Notes under the pieces: generated by a model | Told to the model about the DNA's origin: nothing | What the model saw: only the letters and a program-made list of their open reading frames with translations | Databases searched by the model: none | Assembly (NCBI GenBank): GCA_963713815.1 | Contig: CAVQNH010000007.1 | Coordinates: 1 to 64,000, forward strand | Direction: 5' to 3' | From: RYN-230 sp963713815 | GTDB taxonomy: Bacteria > Actinomycetota > Actinomycetes > Streptosporangiales > Streptosporangiaceae | DNA: 64,000 bases | Shown: piece by piece, positions 32,829 to 41,737 of the stretch | Layout: each line of letters opens with the position of its first letter | How positions within the stretch are numbered: position 1 is the stretch's first letter | Position numbers and translations under genes: made by a program

Positions 32829-33839
32829 ATGACCGCACTGGAGGGCCCGCTCCCGGCCATCCCGGCCTCGGCCGGAGCGCTGATCTTCGACCAGACGGGG
32901 CGGCTGCTCATCCTCAAGCCGGTCTACAAGTCCGGGTGGACCATCCCGGGCGGCGTCATGGAGGCCGGCGGGGAGACCCCGTGGCAGGCCTGCCGGCGCG
33001 AGGTGCGCGAGGAATGCGGGCTGACCGTGGACCGCGGCCGTCTCGCGTGCGTGGACTTCCGCCCGCCGCGCCGCGGCAAGCCGGGCGGGATGCGGTTCCT
33101 GTTCGACTGCGGCCCGCTGCCCGAGGAGGACCTGGCGGCGATCGTGCTCCAGCGTGAGGAGATCTCCCGGCACCGGTTCGAGCCCGTCCCCGCCGCCCTG
33201 GACCTGCTGCGCAAGCCCATCCGGCGGCGGGTCAGGGCCGCCGTGGCGGCCGGCGGCTCCTGCTACCTGGAGAACGGTCGCCCCATACCCGGGGTCGAGT
33301 GCTTATTCCGCGGCCCGGGGTCGAGTGCTAGTTCCGCGACCCGGACGCCGCTAGTCCCCCGGCACCGTCGCCACGGGACCGTGCGCGTGGCCCAGCACGG
33401 CGTGGGTGACCGAGCCGACGCCGGGACCGCGGGACCCGCCTGGCGCGTGCCTGCCGAGGACGACCAGGTCGGCGCGGGCGGACGAGCCGGCGAGCACCCG
33501 GCCCGGGTGCGCGTGGACCACTTCCACGCTGGTCTCTACTTCGGGGAACTTCTCCTGCCAGGCGGCGACCGCGCTCTCCAGGCGGCTGGTCTCCTCGGCG
33601 GGCGCTTCGGTATGCCCGGGGACCGGGGAGGACCAGGCGTGCACCGCGAGCAGCCGCGCGTGGCGCAGCGCCGCCTCCTCGAAGCCGAAGCCCAGGGCCG
33701 CCTCGGCCTGGGCCGGGTCCCGGACACCGACCACGATCTCGCGCTCCGCGGACATGGTCTCCTCGCGCGCCACCACGACCGGGGCCGGCGGCGTGCGTCG
33801 CGACGTAGCGGCTCACCGAGCCGAGGATCAGGGCGCTGA
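32829..33839 (+). CDS. Nudix hydrolase, with lost natural stop
   Basis: A Nudix-fold pyrophosphatase with the box GGVMEAGGETPWQACRRE followed by VREECGL (GX5EX7REUXEEXGU, about residues 40-62). These enzymes hydrolyse nucleoside diphosphates linked to another group. The conserved part ends near LENGRPIPGVE at about 33300, about 157 residues, the usual length. After that a 26-bp tandem duplication has removed the stop and the frame runs on to 33839 as Arg/Gly-rich sequence antisense to the universal stress protein. With one repeat copy the frame would end as GVEC-TAG. The true protein probably ends near 33330 in relatives; the coordinates given are those of the open frame. Confidence 0.7.
   Translation: MTALEGPLPAIPASAGALIFDQTGRLLILKPVYKSGWTIPGGVMEAGGETPWQACRREVREECGLTVDRGRLACVDFRPPRRGKPGGMRFLFDCGPLPEEDLAAIVLQREEISRHRFEPVPAALDLLRKPIRRRVRAAVAAGGSCYLENGRPIPGVECLFRGPGSSASSATRTPLVPRHRRHGTVRVAQHGVGDRADAGTAGPAWRVPAEDDQVGAGGRAGEHPARVRVDHFHAGLYFGELLLPGGDRALQAAGLLGGRFGMPGDRGGPGVHREQPRVAQRRLLEAEAQGRLGLGRVPDTDHDLALRGHGLLARHHDRGRRRASRRSGSPSRGSGR
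33288..33339. repeat. 26-bp tandem duplication at the Nudix 3' end
   Basis: CCCGGGGTCGAGTGCT at 33288 and again at 33314 open two 26-bp copies that differ at a few bases. Because 26 is not a multiple of 3, the second copy is read in another frame, and its TAG (GTGCTAG) is no longer read as a stop by the Nudix frame. Confidence 0.75.
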
Positions 33840-34189
33840 AGCCCCCGGCGCCGCGAGAGCCCAGGACCAGCAGGGCAGCGTCCTCCGCGGCCTCGGTCAG
33901 GACCTCGGCCGGCGCCCCGGCCACCAGGTGGGTCTCGATCGCCAGGCCGGGCTGCTGCGCCGCGGCCTGCTGCGCGGCCGCGGCCAGGGCCTCGCTCGTG
34001 GACTGCTCGACCACGTCGGACACGGTGCCGGGGGTCGCCGGGGTGGACGGTCATCCGCCGCGGCAGCGGGGGGACCGCCACGATGCGCAGCGAGGTTCCG
34101 CGGAGCGCCGCCTCGCGGGCCGCCCATTCCACCGCCCGCAGTGACTCCCGTGAACCATCCGCACCCACAATGACCGGCTTCGTTGCCAT
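33351..34189 (-). pseudogene. Tandem universal stress protein (UspA x2), broken by two frameshifts
   Basis: Two UspA domains in one gene spread over three frames. Domain 1 starts at ATG 34189 (MATKPVIVGADGSRESLRAV, with GGGAGG upstream). It changes frame after RRMTVHP at the G run 34040-34043, continuing as TPGTVSDVVEQST. It then shows the ATP-loop VLGSRGAGGFSALILGSVS. A second extra base in the G run 33781-33784 changes frame again after VATHAA, and domain 2 follows as REIVVGVRDPAQAEAALGFG to a stop at 33351, with weaker ATP-loop residues. Each break is one extra base in a four-base C run of the coding strand. This could be sequence error or real inactivation. Such proteins bind ATP and are induced by stress. 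Confidence 0.8.
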
Positions 34190-34234
34190 GACTGTCCTCC
34201 CGCGGCTGTCTCTGATCTCTTCTGTACCCACAGA

Positions 34235-34268
34235 TACACGGGAGGCCCCGTTACACGGGAGGCCCCTT
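34235..34268. repeat. 17-bp direct repeat, two copies
   Basis: TACACGGGAGGCCCCGT at 34235-34251 is followed at once by TACACGGGAGGCCCCTT at 34252-34268, ending in a T run. It fills the gap between the stop at 34269 and the region before the universal stress protein gene. On the plus strand a T run follows it. Confidence 0.8.
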
Positions 34269-35477
34269 TTAGCCAGAGATACCCAGGACTCCCCGGTGCT
34301 GCCAGGCGAGCCGGAGCAGGGCCGCGCCGGCGGTCTGCAGCGGCTCGGCCCCGCCGGTGAAGCGGTCCACGGCGGCCTGGGTGAACGGGATCGCGGCCGA
34401 GCCGTCCTGGGTGACCACCCGGCCTTCCGCGTTCTCGGTGACCAGGCCGCGGAACATCCGGTCGAACACGCCGGCCTCGAAGACGGCGACGGTCAGGATG
34501 TCGGTGGCCAGCGTGAGCGGGTCGACCCCGAGCCCGAGGCAGCTGACCCGCAGGGTGCCGGCTTCCCGGGCGGCGGCCAGCTCCCGGTGGAACGGCCACT
34601 GCCCGTAGTCGAGCCGCCCGCCACGGGTGGGGTACTCCTCCGACCCGCCCAGCAGTTCCTCGCTGAACTCCCGGGTCATGCACCGCCACAGGCTCAGGTC
34701 GTGGCGCCGCGCGGCCGGGGCGGCGGAGACCGGCTGGAAGATGCCCGCGGGCATCACCTGGTACAGGCCGCCCGCGTGGTTGACCCGGGCCGGGTCCCGC
34801 CAGTGCAGCAGGAACGACGCCGCGCCGCCGGGGGCGCGGCGCAGGGTCAGGGTGGTGACGGCGGTCAGGGCGCTGCGGCGCGGCAGCGCGCACGGATCGC
34901 CCACGGAGGCGCGCAGTGGCAGGGCGGCCCAATCCAGGTCAGCCCGGTCAGGTGCAGTGCCCGAGGAAGCCCAGGCCCCGGTCAGCTCGTGGGCCACGGC
35001 GTGGCCGAGGTTCACCGCGTCGAAGTACCGGGCCAGGCCGAAACGCAGCCTCGGCGGGCTGGCCGGGCCGGCGGCGGTCTGGCGCTCTGGTCTGGGCGCC
35101 CCGCCCAGTTCCGCGTCCAGCAGCCGGTAGCAGACCCGGTTCTCGAACAGGGCCGGCCGGTCCAGTGCCTCGATCGCCGCCGCGTACGTCGGGTACGCCG
35201 GCCCGGCCGCGGATCGCGGCAGCACGTGAGCGGCAGCTTCACCGGCCCCGTCCGCGACGGGCGGAGGCGGCACGCTGACCCAGCCGAGCCGCAGGTCAGC
35301 CAGGTCCAGCGGGGTCGCGGGCAGCCATCCTGGCCAGCACAGCAGGTCGGTGCCGGCTACCCGGGGCAGGTCCGGGTACAGTCCGGCGGCCATCGCGGCG
35401 AGCTCCAGCCGGTGCTCGTTGAGCAGCCGCCTGATCCGGCGCCAGTGCTCCGCCCCCGTGATCAGGTCCTCGGTCAT
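34269..35477 (-). CDS. Uncharacterised protein with Nudix-like motif
   Basis: A 402-residue actinobacterial protein I recognise only as an uncharacterised family sometimes called a transcriptional regulator. The N-terminal part has TGAEHWRRIRRLLNEHRLEL and PALFENRVCYRLLDAEL; the middle has FGLARYFDAVNLGHAVAHEL. In the C-terminal half a Nudix-like helix TREFSEELLGGSEEYP appears where a Nudix box would be, but the Gly and second Glu positions do not fully match, so catalysis is doubtful. There is no membrane helix or HTH that I can place with confidence. The ATG at 35477 has a GAGGGG site. It may stand alone as a single-gene unit. Confidence 0.7.
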   Translation of the reverse strand: MTEDLITGAEHWRRIRRLLNEHRLELAAMAAGLYPDLPRVAGTDLLCWPGWLPATPLDLADLRLGWVSVPPPPVADGAGEAAAHVLPRSAAGPAYPTYAAAIEALDRPALFENRVCYRLLDAELGGAPRPERQTAAGPASPPRLRFGLARYFDAVNLGHAVAHELTGAWASSGTAPDRADLDWAALPLRASVGDPCALPRRSALTAVTTLTLRRAPGGAASFLLHWRDPARVNHAGGLYQVMPAGIFQPVSAAPAARRHDLSLWRCMTREFSEELLGGSEEYPTRGGRLDYGQWPFHRELAAAREAGTLRVSCLGLGVDPLTLATDILTVAVFEAGVFDRMFRGLVTENAEGRVVTQDGSAAIPFTQAAVDRFTGGAEPLQTAGAALLRLAWQHRGVLGISG

Positions 35478-35600
35478 GAGCCCCTCTCGGTCACGCGGTG
35501 ATTATCACGCACCGGAATACTCGTCCCCGGCCCGGCGCTCAATCGCAGCGGGCCATCATTTCCCGCCACGTCCATCCCACGACGCCCTGGAGTCCTCACC

Positions 35601-36236
35601 ATGCGCCAGCCGCTGCTGCAGATCATCATCGGCAGTACCCGCCCCGGACGGGTCGGCCCGTCCGTCGCCGAGTGGATAACCGCGGCCGCGGCCGCGCACG
35701 GCCACTTCGCCGTCGAGGTCGTGGACCTGGCCGAGGTCAACCTGCCGATGTTCAACGAGCCCCGGCACCCCCGGCTGCGCCAGTACGAATACCAGCACAC
35801 CAAGGACTGGAGCGCGACCATCAGCCGGGCGGACGCGTTCATCTTCGTGATCCCGGAGTACAACTACGGGTTCAACGCGGCGACCAAGAACGCGATCGAC
35901 TACCTGAACCACGAGTGGCACTACAAGGCGGCCGGGTTCGCCAGCTACGGCGGCGTGGCGGCGGGCACCCGGGCCGTGCAGATGCTCAAGCAGGTACTGA
36001 CCACGCTGAAGGTCACGCCGGTCTTCGAGGCGGTGAACATCCCGTTCGTCCAGCAGTTCCTGGACTCCGACCGGACGCTGCAGCCGAACGAGGTCATGAC
36101 CGAGGCGGCGGCCGCCATGCTCGACGAGCTGGCCCGGGTCGAAGCGGCGCTGCGGCCGCTGCGGGAGCCGGAAGCTCCCGAGCCGGCCGAGCCCGAGACC
36201 GAGGACCTCGACCCGGAGGCCGAGCCGGTCCATTAG
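35601..36236 (+). CDS. NADPH-dependent FMN reductase family protein
   Basis: A 211-residue flavodoxin-fold reductase. The FMN phosphate loop is IIIGSTRPGRVGPSVAEW and the second flavin motif is FVIPEYNYGFNAATKNAIDY. FASYGGVAAGTRAVQMLKQV is the third conserved segment. These homodimers or tetramers reduce FMN, quinones, azo dyes or chromate with NAD(P)H. The last 30 residues are acidic and Pro/Glu-rich (PEAPEPAEPETEDLDP), which is an extension beyond the fold. The gene stands alone and converges on the large hydantoinase gene with a tandem repeat between them. Confidence 0.9.
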   Translation: MRQPLLQIIIGSTRPGRVGPSVAEWITAAAAAHGHFAVEVVDLAEVNLPMFNEPRHPRLRQYEYQHTKDWSATISRADAFIFVIPEYNYGFNAATKNAIDYLNHEWHYKAAGFASYGGVAAGTRAVQMLKQVLTTLKVTPVFEAVNIPFVQQFLDSDRTLQPNEVMTEAAAAMLDELARVEAALRPLREPEAPEPAEPETEDLDPEAEPVH

Positions 36237-36240
36237 GACC

Positions 36241-36320
36241 GTGCATAGGGCCCGTGCGTTGGGGCCTGTGCATAGGGCCCGTGCGTTAAGGCCCGTGCGT
36301 TAAGGCCCGTGCGTTAAGGC
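36241..36320. repeat. 13/14-bp tandem repeats between convergent genes
   Basis: Units GTGCATAGGGCCC and GTGCGTTAAGGCCC alternate and then repeat for about six copies (the last three nearly identical). The array starts 4 bp after the FMN reductase stop and runs into the final codons of the hydantoinase gene. Confidence 0.85.
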
Positions 36321-39300
36321 GGGCCGTATCCCCCGCCGCCGGGGGTCTCCAGCACGAAGACGTCTCCCGGCTCGAGCTCCGCGCGGTCGCAGCCGGCCAG
36401 CCCGGTGACCCGGCCGTCGGCCCGTTCGACCCACTGGTCCCCGAGCTGGCCGGGGGCCCCGCCCGCCATCCCGTACGGCGGGACCCGCCGGTGGCTGCTG
36501 AGGGTGCTCACCGTCATCGGGGCGAGGAACCGGAGCCGGCGGCGGCCGCCGTCACCGCCGGGCCACCGGCCCGCGCCCCCGCTGCCCCCGCGGATCTCGA
36601 ACGATTCCAGCCGGACCGGGAAACGCCACTCCAGCACCTCCGGGTCGGTCAGCCGGGAATTGGTCATGTGCGTCTGGACCACCGCGGTGCCTCCGAACCC
36701 GTCACCGGCACCGGACCCGCTGGACACCGTCTCGTAGTACTGGTACTCGGCGCTGCCGAACGTCACGTTGTTCATGGTGCCGGATCCCTCGGCCATGACC
36801 CCCAGCGCGGCGTACAGCGCCCCGGTGACCGCCTGGGAGGTCTCCACGTTGCCGGCCGCCACCGCCGCCGGGTAGGCCGGCGCCAGCAGGCTGCCGGGCG
36901 GGATGATGACCCGGACCGGCTTCAGGCAGCCGGCGTTCAGCGGGATCTCGTCGTCCACCAGGGTGCGCAGCACGTACAGGACCGCGGCCATGGCCACCGA
37001 GGACGGGGCGTTGAAGTTCCCCGGCGACTGGGGAGAGGTGCCGGTGAAGTCGATCTCGGCGGTCCGGGCCTGCTGGTCCACCCGCACCGCGACCTTGATC
37101 ACGGCCCCGTTGTCCAGCTCGTAGGCGTACTCGCCGTCCGCCAGCCCGGCGAGGACCCGGCGCACCGCCTCTTCGGCGTTGTCCTGCACGTGACCCATGT
37201 ACGCGGTCACCACGTCCAGCCCGAACTGGCTGACCAGCTCCCGCAGCTCGGCCGCGCCCTTCTCGTTCGCCGCGATCTGGGCCCGCAGGTCGGCCAGGTT
37301 GGCGCCCGGGTTGCGGGACGGGAACTCCGCCGAGGTGAGCAGGTCCGTGGTGGCGGCCTCGCGCATCTCGCCGCCTTCGACGAGGCGCCAGTTGTCGATC
37401 AGCACGCCTTCCTCGTCGACTCGGGTGCTGAAGGCCGGCATCGAGCCGGGCGTGATGCCGCCGATCTCGGCGTGATGCCCCCGGGAGGCCACGAAGAACA
37501 GGATGTCCGGGTGGCCGCCGGCCGGGACCGCCTCGCCGGACACACCCGCCCTGAACACGGGGGTGACCTCGGCCGGGACCGCCTCCCCGGACACACCCTC
37601 CCTGAACACGGGGGTGACCACGGTGATGTCGGGCAGGTGCGTGCCGCCGTGGTACGGGTCGTTGAGCATGAAGACGTCGCCCGGCTTCATGGCCCCGCGG
37701 TTGCGGCTGAGGACCATCTTGATGCTCTCGCCCATGGAGCCCAGGTGCACCGGCATGTGCGGGGCGTTGGCGATCAGCTGCCCGGCCGCGTCGAAGATCG
37801 CGCAGGAGAAGTCGAGCCGCTCCTTGATGTTGACCGAGTGCGCGGTGCTCTGCAGCCGGACACCCATCTGCTCGGCCACGGACATGAACAGGTTGTTGAA
37901 GATCTCCAGCATGACCGGGTCGGCTTCGGTGCTGGCTGACCCGGCCCGGCCGGGACGGCCGCCGGGCCGGGTCAGCAGCAGGTCCCCCCGGCCGGTCACC
38001 GCGGCCTGCCAGCCCGGCTCGACCACGGTGGTGGCGAAGTCCTCGGTGATGAGCGCGGGCCCGGTGACCACGTGGCCCGGGCCCAGCCCGGTGCGCGGCA
38101 GGAGGTCCACCTCGGCCCACTCGCCGCCGGTGAACATCCGGACCCGGGCCGGCCGGCCTGACGAAGCCTGAGCTGGCGAGGTCTGAGCTGACGGGCCGGG
38201 TGAACTTGCTGTTATCGGGATGGCTGGCGCAGGGGCGAGGCTGGCGCGGCGAGCGGCGGTGGCTGGCGCGGGGGGCGGGGCTGGCGCGGGGGGCGGGGCT
38301 TGCGGGGGGTTCGTTGCGCCGGGAGGGCCGGCCGAGTCGTAATGTCCCCCGGCCAGCTCCACCGACACCGCCTCCACGATCACCGGCTTGTCCGGCATCA
38401 GGAACGAGAAGCGCTGGCGGTAGGCCGCCTCGAAGGCCGCCATCATGGAGCCCACTGGGCCGAACGGAACCGTTAGGGAGGTATCGGTGCCCTGGTAGCG
38501 CAGGTGGGCCCGGCGGGTGCCGCTGACCTGGCCGCCGGGGATGCCGCCGGCCTCCAGTTCGGCCCGCGCCGCGGCCTCCAGCTCCCCGGCCTCCCGGTCC
38601 AGCCGGGTGAGCAGGCCGGCGGATAGTTCCGCTTCGACCGCCTTCTCCCGCATCACGGTCACGTCGGCCAGGCCCATGCCGTACGCGGAGAGCACCCCGG
38701 CCAGCGGGTGGATCAGCACCGTGGTCATGCCCAGGGCGTCGGCGACCGCGCAGGCGTGCTGGCCGCCCGCGCCGCCGAAGGTGGCCAGCGCGTAGCGGGT
38801 GATGTCGTAGCCGCGCTGGACCGAGATCTTCTTGATCGCGTTGGCCATGTTGGCCACGGCGATGCCGAGGAACCCGGCCGCGACCTCCGCGGCGCTGCGC
38901 CGGTCCCCGGCCGCCTCCGCGATCTCCCGGGCCAGGGCGGCGAAGCGGCCGGCCACCAGCCCGGCGTCCAGCGGCTCGTCCCCGGCCGGCCCGAACACGC
39001 GGGGGAAGTAGCCGGGCTGGACCCGGCCCAGCATCACGTTGGCGTCGGTCACGGTGAGCGGCCCGCCGCGCCGGTAGCAGGCGGGTCCCGGGTCCGCCCC
39101 CGCCGAGTCCGGCCCGACCCGGTACCGGCTCCCGTCGAAGTGCAGGATCGAGCCGCCGCCCGCCGCCACGGAATGGATGCTCAGCATCGGCGCCCGCATC
39201 CGGACCCCGGCCACCTCGGTCTCGTACTGCCGCTCGAACTCGCCGGCGTAGTGCGACACGTCGGTCGAGGTGCCGCCCATGTCGAAGCCGATGACCCGGC

Positions 39301-40132
39301 CGAAGCCGGCCGCGGCGGCGGTGCGGGCCATGCCCACGATGCCCCCGGCCGGCCCGGACAGGATGGAGTCCTTGCCGCGGAACCGGTGCGCGTCGGCCAG
39401 CCCGCCGCTGGACTGCATGAACAGCACCCGGGTCCCGCCCAGCTCGGCGGCCACGTGGTCGACGTAGCGGGCCAGGATCGGGGACAGGTAGGCGTCCACG
39501 ACCGTGGTGTCCCCCCGGGACACCAGCTTCATCAGCGGGCTGGTCGTGTGCGACAGCGAGACCTGGGTGAATCCGGCGTCCCGGGCGATCTCGCCGATCC
39601 GGGCCTCGTGCGCGGGGTAACGGTAGCCGTGCATGCAGACCACGGCCACGGCGCGCAGCCCGTCGTCGTAGGCGGCCCGCAGGTCCCGGGCGGCCGCCTC
39701 CTCGTCCAGCGCCGCGACGACCTCGCCGTGCGCGCCGACCCGCTCGGTTACCTCGATGACCCGGCTGTACAGCAGTTCCGGGAGGATGATCTGGCGGGCG
39801 AAGATGCGCGGCCGGTTCTGGTAGCCGATCCGCAGCGCGTCGCGGAACCCCCGGGTGATGACCAGGACCGTGGGCTCCCCCCGGCGCTGGAGCAGGGCGT
39901 TGGTGGCCACCGTGGTGCCGAGCCGGACCGAGCCGATCCGCGCGGCCGGGACGGGCTCCCCGGCGGGGACCCCGAGCAGCCCGCGGATGCCGGCCAGCAC
40001 CGCGTCCTCGTACCGGCCCGGGTCTTCGGAGAGCAGCTTGCGGACGGCCAGGGTGCCGTCCGGGCGCCGGGCGACCACATCGGTGAACGTGCCGCCCCGG
40101 TCGATCCAGAACTCCCAGCGCCCGCTCATCAC
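36314..40132 (-). CDS. Fused hydantoinase A/B (5-oxoprolinase-type) protein
   Basis: A 1272-residue ATP-dependent amidohydrolase that combines both subunits. HyuA-like part (about 1-700): FWIDRGGTFTDVVARRPDG at the start, LSGPAGGIVGMARTAAAAG, VIGFDMGGTSTDVSHYAGEF and ALATFGGAGGQHACAVADAL. A Pro/Ala-rich linker follows (about 620-660). HyuB-like part (about 745-1270): DPVMLEIFNNLFMSVAEQMG, GDVFMLNDPYHGGTHLPDI and a glycine-rich end ETPGGGGYGPP. The substrate could be 5-oxoproline, a hydantoin or a related lactam. It has a 17-residue internal duplication around VTPVFREGVSGEAVPAE. The next gene upstream is a sugar-type transporter, not an obvious partner. Confidence 0.92.
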   Translation of the reverse strand: MMSGRWEFWIDRGGTFTDVVARRPDGTLAVRKLLSEDPGRYEDAVLAGIRGLLGVPAGEPVPAARIGSVRLGTTVATNALLQRRGEPTVLVITRGFRDALRIGYQNRPRIFARQIILPELLYSRVIEVTERVGAHGEVVAALDEEAAARDLRAAYDDGLRAVAVVCMHGYRYPAHEARIGEIARDAGFTQVSLSHTTSPLMKLVSRGDTTVVDAYLSPILARYVDHVAAELGGTRVLFMQSSGGLADAHRFRGKDSILSGPAGGIVGMARTAAAAGFGRVIGFDMGGTSTDVSHYAGEFERQYETEVAGVRMRAPMLSIHSVAAGGGSILHFDGSRYRVGPDSAGADPGPACYRRGGPLTVTDANVMLGRVQPGYFPRVFGPAGDEPLDAGLVAGRFAALAREIAEAAGDRRSAAEVAAGFLGIAVANMANAIKKISVQRGYDITRYALATFGGAGGQHACAVADALGMTTVLIHPLAGVLSAYGMGLADVTVMREKAVEAELSAGLLTRLDREAGELEAAARAELEAGGIPGGQVSGTRRAHLRYQGTDTSLTVPFGPVGSMMAAFEAAYRQRFSFLMPDKPVIVEAVSVELAGGHYDSAGPPGATNPPQAPPPAPAPPPAPATAARRASLAPAPAIPITASSPGPSAQTSPAQASSGRPARVRMFTGGEWAEVDLLPRTGLGPGHVVTGPALITEDFATTVVEPGWQAAVTGRGDLLLTRPGGRPGRAGSASTEADPVMLEIFNNLFMSVAEQMGVRLQSTAHSVNIKERLDFSCAIFDAAGQLIANAPHMPVHLGSMGESIKMVLSRNRGAMKPGDVFMLNDPYHGGTHLPDITVVTPVFREGVSGEAVPAEVTPVFRAGVSGEAVPAGGHPDILFFVASRGHHAEIGGITPGSMPAFSTRVDEEGVLIDNWRLVEGGEMREAATTDLLTSAEFPSRNPGANLADLRAQIAANEKGAAELRELVSQFGLDVVTAYMGHVQDNAEEAVRRVLAGLADGEYAYELDNGAVIKVAVRVDQQARTAEIDFTGTSPQSPGNFNAPSSVAMAAVLYVLRTLVDDEIPLNAGCLKPVRVIIPPGSLLAPAYPAAVAAGNVETSQAVTGALYAALGVMAEGSGTMNNVTFGSAEYQYYETVSSGSGAGDGFGGTAVVQTHMTNSRLTDPEVLEWRFPVRLESFEIRGGSGGAGRWPGGDGGRRRLRFLAPMTVSTLSSHRRVPPYGMAGGAPGQLGDQWVERADGRVTGLAGCDRAELEPGDVFVLETPGGGGYGPP
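37520..37621 (-). repeat. 51-bp in-frame tandem duplication in the hydantoinase
   Basis: Two copies of a 51-bp unit (37520-37570 and 37571-37621) differ at only a few bases, giving VTPVFREGVSGEAVPAE followed by VTPVFRAGVSGEAVPAG. It sits next to the metal-site motif HLPDI of the HyuB half, so the added 17 residues may matter for folding. Confidence 0.85.
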
Positions 40133-40146
40133 CGCATCCTAGGTAA

Positions 40147-40184
40147 CCCGGAAGGCCCGGCCTCCGGAGGCCGGGCCTTCCGGG
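40147..40184 (-). terminator. Perfect 38-bp palindrome, likely terminator
   Basis: Two 19-bp arms are exact reverse complements without any loop base; the core reads GGCCTCCGGAGGCC. It lies between the stop of the sugar porter (40195) and the start of the hydantoinase (40132). No T run follows, as is common for actinobacterial I-shaped terminators. It would stop the porter transcript before the hydantoinase. Confidence 0.7.
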
Positions 40185-40194
40185 CGGCGCACCA

Positions 40195-41671
40195 CTACCT
40201 GGAGTCGGCCGCAGCGCTGGCCAGGACGCCCCGTTCTGCCTCCCGGTCGAAGATCCGGTTGATCTCCTCCACCGAATGGCCCTTGGTTTCGGGCACGAAC
40301 CGGTACACGAACAGGATGGCCATCAGGCACAGGCCCGCGAAGCAGACCAGGACCCAGTCCAGGCCGATGGCGCCCATCCAGACCGGGAAGACCTCGATGA
40401 GCGCGAAGTTGGCCAGCCAGTCCACGGTCGCGCCGGTGGCCGCGGCCTGCCCCCGGACCGAGGTGGGGAACACCTCGCCCTGGAGCAGCCAGCCGGTGCC
40501 GCCCACGCCGATGGCGAACGAGGCGATGAACCCGGCCAGGCCGATCATCACGACCACGATCCGCGGGGTGGCGGTAAAGTATTCCAGCCCGGCCGCGGCG
40601 ACCAGCGCGAACACGGCCATGCCGATGTAGCCGCCGATGGCCAGCTTGCGGCGGCCCACCTTGTCGATGTAGCGGAACGCGAAGTAGGTGGCGCCCACGT
40701 TGACCACGGTGAGCATGAGGGTCACCTCGACGCCGGAGATGGTCTTGTCCACGAGCGAGTTGCTGCCCTGGAACAGCGGGCCGAGCAGGTGCGGGCCGTA
40801 GTAGAGCGGGACGTTGATCCCGGTGATCTGCTGGAAGATGAAGAACACGCAGACCACGACGAGCGCACGCAAGACCCCGGGGGTCCAGTTCCGGGACTTG
40901 GTCTGCTCCCGCTGCTGGTCCTCGTCGCGCAGCAGGCGGGCGGTGTATTCCACGTCTTCGACGCTGACGTCGGCCCCGAACTCCTTCATCGCGGCCTGCA
41001 CCCGCTCGTACTTGCCCTGCCGGAGCAGCCAGCGCGGCGACTCGGGCATCCGGGTCCGCAGGCGCCAGGCCGATCAGGGCAGGCACCGCGCCGAGGCCCA
41101 GGATCAGCCGCCAGTCCACGGTGAACGCAGTGCCGGGCGCGATCTTCAGGATGACCAGCGCCACGACGTAGGAGATCAGGATGCCGACTGTGATCATCCA
41201 CTGCTGGAGCATGCTGAGCGCGCCGCGGCGTCCGCTCGGCGCGTACTCCGCGATGTAGGCGGTGGCGATGGCCGAGTCCGCCCCGATGGCTATGCCGATC
41301 AGGGTCCGGGCGATGAGCAGGACGGCCGCGTTGGGACTGACCGCCGCTAGGATCGAGCCCACGGCGTAGATCAGCGCGTCGGCGATCAGCAGGGTCTTAC
41401 GGCCCAGCCGGTCCGCCGTCAGGAAGGCCAGGACCGCCCCGGCCGCCGCACCCAGCGAGGCGCCCGCCACCAGGTAGCCGAGCCAGAAGCTGCTCAGGGG
41501 GAAACGGATGAAGTTGAGCGCCGCGCCGATGTTCGAGGTGTCGTAGCCGAACAGGAAGCCGCCCAGGCAGGCCAGGATGGTCAGCTTCCAGTAGAACGCC
41601 GTGGGCTGCCGCTGGTCGAGCACGTCAAGCACGTTGGTCCCGGCGCCCTCGCCGGTCTGTGTCTGCGCCAT
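40195..41671 (-). pseudogene. MFS sugar porter, frameshifted
   Basis: A 12-helix sugar-porter-family transporter of about 490 residues if repaired. The first half from ATG 41671 has LTILACLGGFLFGYDTSNIG, FLTADRLGRKTLLIAD and IATAYIAEYAPSGRRGAL. The second half from about 41060 has MPESPRWLLRQGKYERV, FFIFQQITGINVPLYYGPHL, YIDKVGRRKLAIGG and RFVPETKGHSVEEIN. They lie in different frames: one extra C near 41063 (GCGCCTGCGG) separates VPALIGLA from LRTRMPESPRW. All family motifs are otherwise intact, so the break is recent or artificial. It would import a sugar or polyol with protons. Confidence 0.85.
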
Positions 41672-41737
41672 GCGGCCACAACTCACCCGTAACGGGCGGT
41701 TCAAACCAGCAGGTTATTTAGTTGTACAGTCCACCAG

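Noticed and set aside
36491..40630. Several 200-640-codon plus-strand frames over the hydantoinase gene
   Set aside because: They are shadows opposite a complete 1272-residue enzyme; composition is unlike protein and no motif is seen.
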